DNA of 64,000 nt from positions 5,270,001-5,334,000 of the forward strand of contig OZ231128.1 of the NCBI GenBank assembly GCA_965153355.1, given 5' to 3'. The notes below the pieces were generated by a model, which searched no databases, was not told where the DNA came from, and worked only from the letters and a program-made list of their open reading frames with translations. Both the position numbers and the translations under genes were made by a program. Source of the stretch: Flaccisagitta enflata. Taxonomy: Eukaryota > Chaetognatha > Sagittoidea > Aphragmophora. Positions 59,206 through 64,000 of the stretch are shown piece after piece (within the stretch, counting starts at the first letter, position 1; each line of letters starts with the position of its first letter).

Positions 59206-59825
59206 GGGCAGCAGCCCCAAAGGGGACAAAGTCCTGTACAACACAAGGGTAATTTCGTTGGTCCTGCCTGCAGAAGTGGATGAGATGCAATAGAGGGCTG
59301 ACTGAAGGCCTTCTAGAGCCTAAACTGAGGTCTAAGAAGGCTGCTGCCAATTGGAAGATGGGAGGGCTGACTTGAGGCTTAAGAGAGCTGGATTAAGGCT
59401 TGAAAGGTCAGAGGACTGATTTGAAGCCTGAGAGCAAAAAATTGAGGGTTAGATAGCTGATTTGAGGCCTGAGAGGCCTAGTTTGAGGCCTGAGAGGCCA
59501 GGTTTGAGGCCTGAGGATTTGGATTTGAGGCCTAAGAAGCCTAATTTGAGGCCTGAGAGGGCAGGTTTGAGGCCAGAGAGGTTGGATTTGAGGCCTGAGA
59601 GGCCGGATTTGAGGCCTGAGAGGCTTGATTTGAGGCCTGAGAGGCCAAATTTGAGGCCTGAGAGGCCAGATTTTGGGTCTAAGAGGCCAGATTTGAGGTC
59701 TCAGAGGCCAGATCTGAAGCCTGAGGAGCCTGATGAGGGGGACGACTAACAAACTAACGAACAAACGAACAAACGAAAGTCCCCCTGTGTTCTACAGGAC
59801 TTCGTCCCCTTCGGGACTGCTGCCC
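59206..59825. mobile_element. Foldback element FB-2b
   Basis: The left end is GGGCAGCAGCCCCAAAGGGG, then ACAAAGTCCTGTACAACAC. The right end is GTGTTCTACAGGACTTCGTC...CTGCTGCCC. Inverted arms are only about 70 bp. The interior (about 59320-59735) is one-directional 21-bp repeats near TTGAGGCCTGAGAGGCCAGA, so it is not symmetric like FB-1a. The 21-bp unit equals seven codons and keeps both strands open (RPERPDL-type heptads), but this is a repeat property. Confidence 0.7.
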
Positions 59826-60002
59826 AAAAGGGGGTTTGAAAGTGCGCGCGTGTGCTTAATTTAGTCCAAGGCCGCTTAGTTATGTTTATATCCGATCGGC
59901 GAGGGGACCTTCCTTCCTTCGATGCGAGCGGCGAGGTCGCCGAGATACGAAACCGCTCACGACCGTCTGCTTATTCATAGATTTTCTTTATAAACAAGTG
60001 AT

Positions 60003-60050
60003 GCGGGGTCACAATATCGTTGCGTACGGGTGGGCAGGGGCATCCAAACC
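60003..60050 (+). mobile_element. HINE-related 5' block fragment
   Basis: GTCACAATATCGTTGCGTACG followed by GGTGGGCAGGGGCATC, matching 18276-18325. The PAL-2 element begins 24 bp further right. Confidence 0.4.
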
Positions 60051-60073
60051 CCATCTACACCCGAACTCCTGCT

Positions 60074-61907
60074 CACCCCCCTCCGGATAGCCCCCCAAAG
60101 AAAAACCAAAAAACCCATTCTGGGGACCCCAAGAACTATCATCTAGGATGTCTTGGCTACACAAAACAACATCAGACTAAATCATTTGAAGGCAAAATTT
60201 TGGAAAAAGTCATTTTTTATGCAAAAATCAAGCATTTTTTGCCATATTTGACACTTTTATGGTTCATACAGCTTCCAAAACTTTAGAAAATATCTAAAAA
60301 GTGTAAGATTAGCTAATGTGTAACTAGTTTTACCTTTTCAAGCTAGTTTGGATGGATATTTCAAAGATTAGAGCAAAAAAAATCACTTAAAACCAGAAAA
60401 TTGAGATTTTTTCAGCATTTTTTTGCCTAAAATCATTCAATCTACATCAATAAGCCTGTAAGCCATAAAAAGTGTGTGGGAACAGTTGAAATTCATATGG
60501 TTTTGCCATTTTAAGTAAGTTTGAAGAAACACTTAACTCTCAAAAGCTAAAAAAATGACTTAAAAACAGTAAATTTAAGTTTTTTTTTAGTATTTTCATG
60601 CTGAAATGTTATCAATCCTTCAAAACTATTTCATGCAAGTAAAATATATATATTACATACAGTAAAGTACATAAACATACATTTCACTATTACATATATT
60701 CTTATATATATATCAATATTCTGTATTTTTGAATATATTTGAAATCAGATTAAATCTTCGAAATACTAAAAAAATCTTATTTCATTAGTTTTTTTTTTCA
60801 TTTTTAAATTTTTCAGTGATATCTCTTTTAAACACTTTACCCTCCTGAAGAGTAAAAAAAAATTCTTGTTTTTAGCCGCGTGAACGCGACTCTAGAAGCC
60901 GCTGTGTCGGTCGGTCGGTCGGTCCGTCACGAAACTTTTTTGAAATATGGCTCTAATCTTCATTTTAAAGGTACTTTAGGGTACTTAAGGGTACTTTAGG
61001 GTAATTCAAGGTACATTAGGTACTTAAGGGTACTTTAGGCTAGGAGGTACTTAAAGCACCTAAAGTACCTAAAGTACCTAACTAAAGTACCCTAAACTAA
61101 AGTCATTTAATTCATTTTGAATGTAAAATAAATCATTCAAAATTAATTTCAGTCATTTTAGGTCACTTAAGACACCCCTTAAGTCACTTAAGTCACCCCT
61201 TAAGTCACTTAAGTCACCCTTTAAGTCACTTAAGTCACCTCTTAAGTCACTTAAGTCACCCCTTAAGTCACCTAATTTACTCCTTAAGTCACTTAATTCA
61301 CTTAAGTCACTTAATTCACTTAAGTCACCTCTTAAGTCACCTCTTAAGATACTTTAGGGTACTTTAGGTATATTAGTTACTTAAGGGTACTTCAGGTATT
61401 AAGATAGGTATTTTTAGGTAATTATCAGTAATTATGTAATTACCTTGATTACCTTAATAACCTTTATTACCTTTATTACCACGCGACTAAGGTTTGTTGA
61501 CCTTGTTACTTTTGGGGCCATGCAGAGAGGGGTATATGGATTACCGACATGATAGCAAAAGAATGCTGGAAAAAGCTCAATTTTTGGGTTTAAAATGATT
61601 TTTTTTGCTCTAACCTTTGAAATATCTATCCAAACTAGCTTGATAAGGTAAAACCAGTCACACATTAGCTATTCTTACACTTTTTAGATATTTTCTATAG
61701 TTTTGGAAGCTGCATGAACCGTGAAAGTGCCAAATATGACAAAAAATGCTTAACTTTTGCAAAAAAAATGACTTTTTCCCAAATTTTGCCTTCAAATAAT
61801 TTAGTCTGATGTTGTTTTGTGTAGCCAAGACATCCTAGATGATAGTTCTTGGGGTCCCCAGAACGGGTTTTTTGGTTTTTCTTTGGGGGGCTATCCAGAG
61901 GGGGGTG
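60074..61907. mobile_element. 1834-bp palindromic element PAL-2 with nested insertion
   Basis: The left end CACCCCCCTCCGGATAGCC and right end GGCTATCCAGAGGGGGGTG are mirror images; the flanking duplication TGCT lies at 60070-60073 and 61908-61911. Arms match PAL-1 (for example ACTATCATCTAGGATGTCTT). The left arm runs to about 60868. The right arm resumes near 61555. The intervening segment is a HINE-like element plus a short fragment TTTTGGGGCCATGCAGAGAG (61509-61530) that looks like a piece of another PAL end. Confidence 0.75.
60869..61507 (-). mobile_element. HINE-like element 15 nested in PAL-2
   Basis: The plus strand starts TTTTTAGCCGCG-TGAA-CGCGACT (hairpin 60874-60891, one mismatch), then a GTCGGTCGGTCGGTCC tract. 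The long interior is made of AGGGTACTTTAGGGTACTTA and AAGTCACTTAAGTCACCCCTT repeats (about 60965-61400). The other end reads, on the minus strand, AACAAGGTCAACAAACC, then AGTCGCGTGG. The 5' AGTCGCGTG and 3' CACGCG(G)CT form a subterminal inverted repeat. The interior replaces the ACGG tract with a different minisatellite. Confidence 0.6.
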
Positions 61908-61929
61908 TGCTCACAAACACAAAGAGTAT

Positions 61930-62041
61930 CTAAAATGCCTGTTTTTCCACTTTTCGACTCGATCATTTTGGACCAACAGACGAGCGGACGGACGGACGAA
62001 CGGACAAAGCCTCTTATAGAGTTGCGTGTGCGCAACTTAAA
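61930..62041 (+). mobile_element. HINE-like element 16 (AGTTGCG subfamily), 3' part
   Basis: TTTTTCCACTTTTCGACTCGA, GGACCAACAGACGAGCGGAC, ACAAAGCCTCTTATAG and the hairpin AGTTGCG-TGTG-CGCAACT (62020-62037) with TTAAAA parallel the minus-strand element at 6925-7096. Both share the C-to-T and matching G-to-A change in the stem. Confidence 0.6.
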
Positions 62042-62094
62042 AAAAAACCTCTTTTTTTCTTAGATTTGAATTCCCCCCCCCCCCCCCCCTCTCT

Positions 62095-62570
62095 TGAACA
62101 CTTCTTTTTTATTTCATTTTCATCTCCTCCTATTTCCTATTTCTTTTTTCCGCTTCGGTGCGTGTCTTTCAAAAGAAAGAAACTTTGCCTTCTTTGTGGG
62201 TCTTGGCTTTTTTTTTTATTTTGTTATTGATTTTTTGTCGCGAAAAGTTTCTTTAGTTCCGCAAAATTGGTTTCAATTTTTTTCCACCCGTCTTTTCTCT
62301 CTCTCTTTTTTTCATATCTGAGGAAAGGAATAAAAGGATTCTTTTTATTCAGGGCTCTCTTTATACCACGAGTATAAAAATCGATATCCAGAGGAAACAT
62401 GTTTCTACGAACACGCTTGAATCCATATTCAGTCGTAATGTGTTCTTCGAAACACGCTTGAAACACCTAAACACCTAAAGATTCTAAGTTTCTCCAAGCA
62501 GTTCTTTTTATGTAATTGTTATGAAGAAATCTGACAGTGACGAATGAATTTGTCACTTTAGCAAAAACAA
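62095..62570. other. No gene recognised
   Basis: T-rich, then mixed sequence with a CGAACACGCTTGAA direct repeat near 62410 and 62450. Confidence 0.3.
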
Positions 62571-62574
62571 AATA

Positions 62575-62694
62575 AAAAAACTAAAACTAAAACCAAATCC
62601 AAAACTAAAACTAAAACTAAAACTAAAACTAAAACTAAAACTAAAACTAAAACTAAAACTAAAACTAAAACTAAAACTAAAACTAAAACTAAAA
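62575..62694. repeat. (CTAAAA)n hexamer array
   Basis: About 19 CTAAAA units with one CCAAATCC variant near the left. It is not a standard animal telomere repeat. Confidence 0.95.
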
Positions 62695-62884
62695 CAGCAC
62701 CGGTCAAAGTAGTCTTTAATACCATCAAGTTTCGTTGGAATGATTCTTATCAATTTGATGTCTAAAATTTCCTCCAGGAATACACACGCAAACACACAAA
62801 AGAGACATTTTCTTCAAAAAGAAGAAACATGCATTTGTAGGTGCGTCTGGTGATTTTGTTATTGGTTTGCGTATGACAGATAAA

Positions 62885-62942
62885 ACAAGGCCGGATACAC
62901 GGCTTTTCATGTCGCGTGCGGGTGGGTAGGGGAAATGATGAA
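62885..62942 (+). mobile_element. HINE-like 5'-end fragment
   Basis: AACAAGGCCGGATACACGGC followed by GTCGCGTGCGGGTGGGTAGG. It runs into the conserved FB flank module (62945-63021). Confidence 0.5.
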
Positions 62943-63021
62943 TAGTCGCAAAATCGTTAGATGTTATGCGGTATGCGTGCCCTGCCCGAGTAGGTTCTGC
63001 TTGACGTTGAAGGAGGGAGCA

Positions 63022-63132
63022 GGAGGATATTCACGATAGGTACTTGAGTAAGTCTTAAGTAAGTCTCAAGTAAAAATTTCTTACTTGAGACTTACTTAAG
63101 ACTTACTCAAGTACCTATCGTGAATATCCTCC
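63022..63132. mobile_element. 111-bp perfect inverted repeat
   Basis: Two 52-bp arms (63022-63073 and 63081-63132) are exact reverse complements, separated by 7 bases. Arms begin GGAGGATATTCACGATAGG and contain CTTGAGTAAGTCTTAAG. It interrupts the junction between the FB flank (GGGAGCAGG) and the FB terminal sequence. Confidence 0.9.
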
Positions 63133-63953
63133 AGGGTGGCTACCCCTAAGGGGTCGATGACCTATGCTTTCACACTAATGGGGTATTTTCTCACTTTCCT
63201 CCTTTTGGGCAGCGGCCCCGGAGGGGCCGACGACCTATGATTCCACATATAGGGCAATTTTCTCCGGTTTCTGGTTCCCCCCCCCCAGCCTCAAAACAGG
63301 CCTCTCAGACCCCAAATCAGACCTTTGTAACCCCTAAGTAGGCCTCTCAGACGCCAAATCAGGCCACCCAGACCCTGAAGCAGGCCTCTCAGACCTCAAA
63401 TAGGGCCTCTCAGACCCCAAGTCAGGCTTCTCAGACTCTAAATCAGGCCTTTCTGACCCCAAATTAGACCCCTCAAACCCCAAATCAGGCCTTTCAGACC
63501 CCGTATCAAGCCTCTCAGACCCAAACCACACCTCTCAGACCCTAAATCAGACCTTTCAAACCCATAATCAGGACTCCTAGCCTCCTTAAGCAGCTTCTCA
63601 AACCAGAGAAAATTGTCCTATGTGGAATCATAGGTCATCGGCCCCTCCGGGACCGCTGCCCCTCTCGTCATCTCATTCTCACATACTTACGCTAACTTAG
63701 AGGATTGGATTTGGGCATCAAGGTGGGAATTTGGGCATCAAGGTTGGGAGTTGGGCCTTGAGGCTGGGATTTAGACGCTGAGACAATGATGTGGGCCTTG
63801 AGACTGGGATTTAGGCCTTGAGGCTAGGATTTGAGTCAGGGGGTTGACGGATGGAGAAGGAGAAGAAGGAGGAGAAGAAGGAGGAGAAGGAAAAAATTCC
63901 CCATATGTGTGATTGCATAGGTCATCGACCCCTTCGGGACCACTGCTCAAAAA
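63133..63953. mobile_element. Foldback element FB-1d (outer)
   Basis: The left end GGGTGGCTACCCCTAAGGGG, TCGATGACCTATGCTTTCAC and TATTTTCTCACTTTCCTCC is mirrored at the right by GGAGAAGGAAAAAATTCCCC, GCATAGGTCATCGACCCC, TTCGGGACCACTGC. Only the right arm (63700-63840) still carries 20-21-bp GGGATTTGGGCCTTGAGGCT units. A second foldback element occupies 63207-63661. Confidence 0.65.
63207..63661. mobile_element. Foldback element FB-1c nested in FB-1d
   Basis: The left end GGGCAGCGGCCCCGGAGGGG, CCGACGACCTATGATTCCAC, AATTTTCTCCGGTTTCTGG is mirrored by AGAGAAAATTGTCCTATGTGG...GGACCGCTGCCC. The interior is one-directional 21-bp units near GACCCCAAATCAGGCCTCTC. Reversed, the unit is the same as the FB-2b unit. 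Confidence 0.7.
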
Positions 63954-64000
63954 GAGTTAACCATCATTTCGGCGGGGGCGATGATGCAAAAAAATGCTAA

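Noticed and set aside
59408-59764. Heptad-repeat proteins RPERPDL (plus) and PLRPQIW (minus)
   Set aside because: The 21-bp DNA repeat of a foldback element is open on both strands; there is no independent support for translation.
62575-62694. CTAAAA array as telomeric repeat
   Set aside because: It does not match TTAGGG, TTAGG or other common telomere units and lies inside mobile-element-rich DNA.

Overview
This window looks like intergenic DNA from a repeat-rich invertebrate animal genome. The animal assignment rests on a BEL/Pao-type retrotransposon relic (that lineage is known only from metazoans), a Jockey-superfamily-like non-LTR retrotransposon, Tc1/mariner, pogo-like and hAT-like DNA-transposon remnants, and very long dinucleotide, trinucleotide and tetranucleotide arrays. 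I cannot name the species. I found no convincing host protein-coding gene, rRNA gene, intact tRNA gene, operon or CRISPR array. Most long open frames here are translations of simple repeats.

Layout. 1-9.5 kb: minisatellites, four or more short non-autonomous elements ending in a hairpin (called HINE-like here), two copies of an 8-bp-TSD MITE, and a 3' scrap of a non-LTR retrotransposon. 9.8-13.5 kb: a huge CTTT then CT block with higher-order duplications. 13.6-15.4 kb: broken BEL/Pao pol (minus strand). 15.4-20.2 kb: AT-rich DNA with a tRNA-like SINE head, a pogo-like MITE and an 84-bp minisatellite. 20.5-28.7 kb: GA, AAC, GT and GTT arrays, a MITE split by a 1.17-kb insertion, a foldback element with tandem-repeat arms, and a 19-bp minisatellite. 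29-31.3 kb: Tc1 transposase relic and a mariner-type MITE. 31.5-32.0 kb: a 70-bp satellite. 32.3-42.2 kb: more arrays, a second foldback element and a cleanly bounded MITE. 42.2-46.2 kb: an intact non-LTR retrotransposon inserted in a GAY trinucleotide array. 46.4-64 kb: GA arrays, a 9-bp satellite, two giant palindromic elements (1.17 and 1.83 kb) and several nested foldback elements.

The only intact coding sequence is the retrotransposon polyprotein at 42401-45961. All its endonuclease and reverse-transcriptase motifs are present, the element has a perfect 12-bp target-site duplication, and its stop codon runs directly into an (AAC)8 tail, so it is probably recent.

The most interesting non-coding signal is a dispersed family of about fifteen to twenty copies or fragments. 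A full copy has a 5' block near AACAAGGCCGGATACACGG, an internal tetranucleotide or minisatellite array, and a 3' hairpin followed by AAAA. The hairpin stem sequence differs between copies while pairing is kept (AGTCGCG/CGCGACT, AGTTGCG/CGCAACT, AGATGCG/CGCATCT). In one copy the 5' subterminal block changes in step with the 3' hairpin. This architecture resembles non-autonomous Helentrons (DINE-1/pearl-like elements). A second striking group is a set of foldback elements that open with GGGCAGCGGCCCC and carry 20-21-bp tandem repeats inside. All coordinates come from reading by eye, so repeat boundaries may be off by a few bases.
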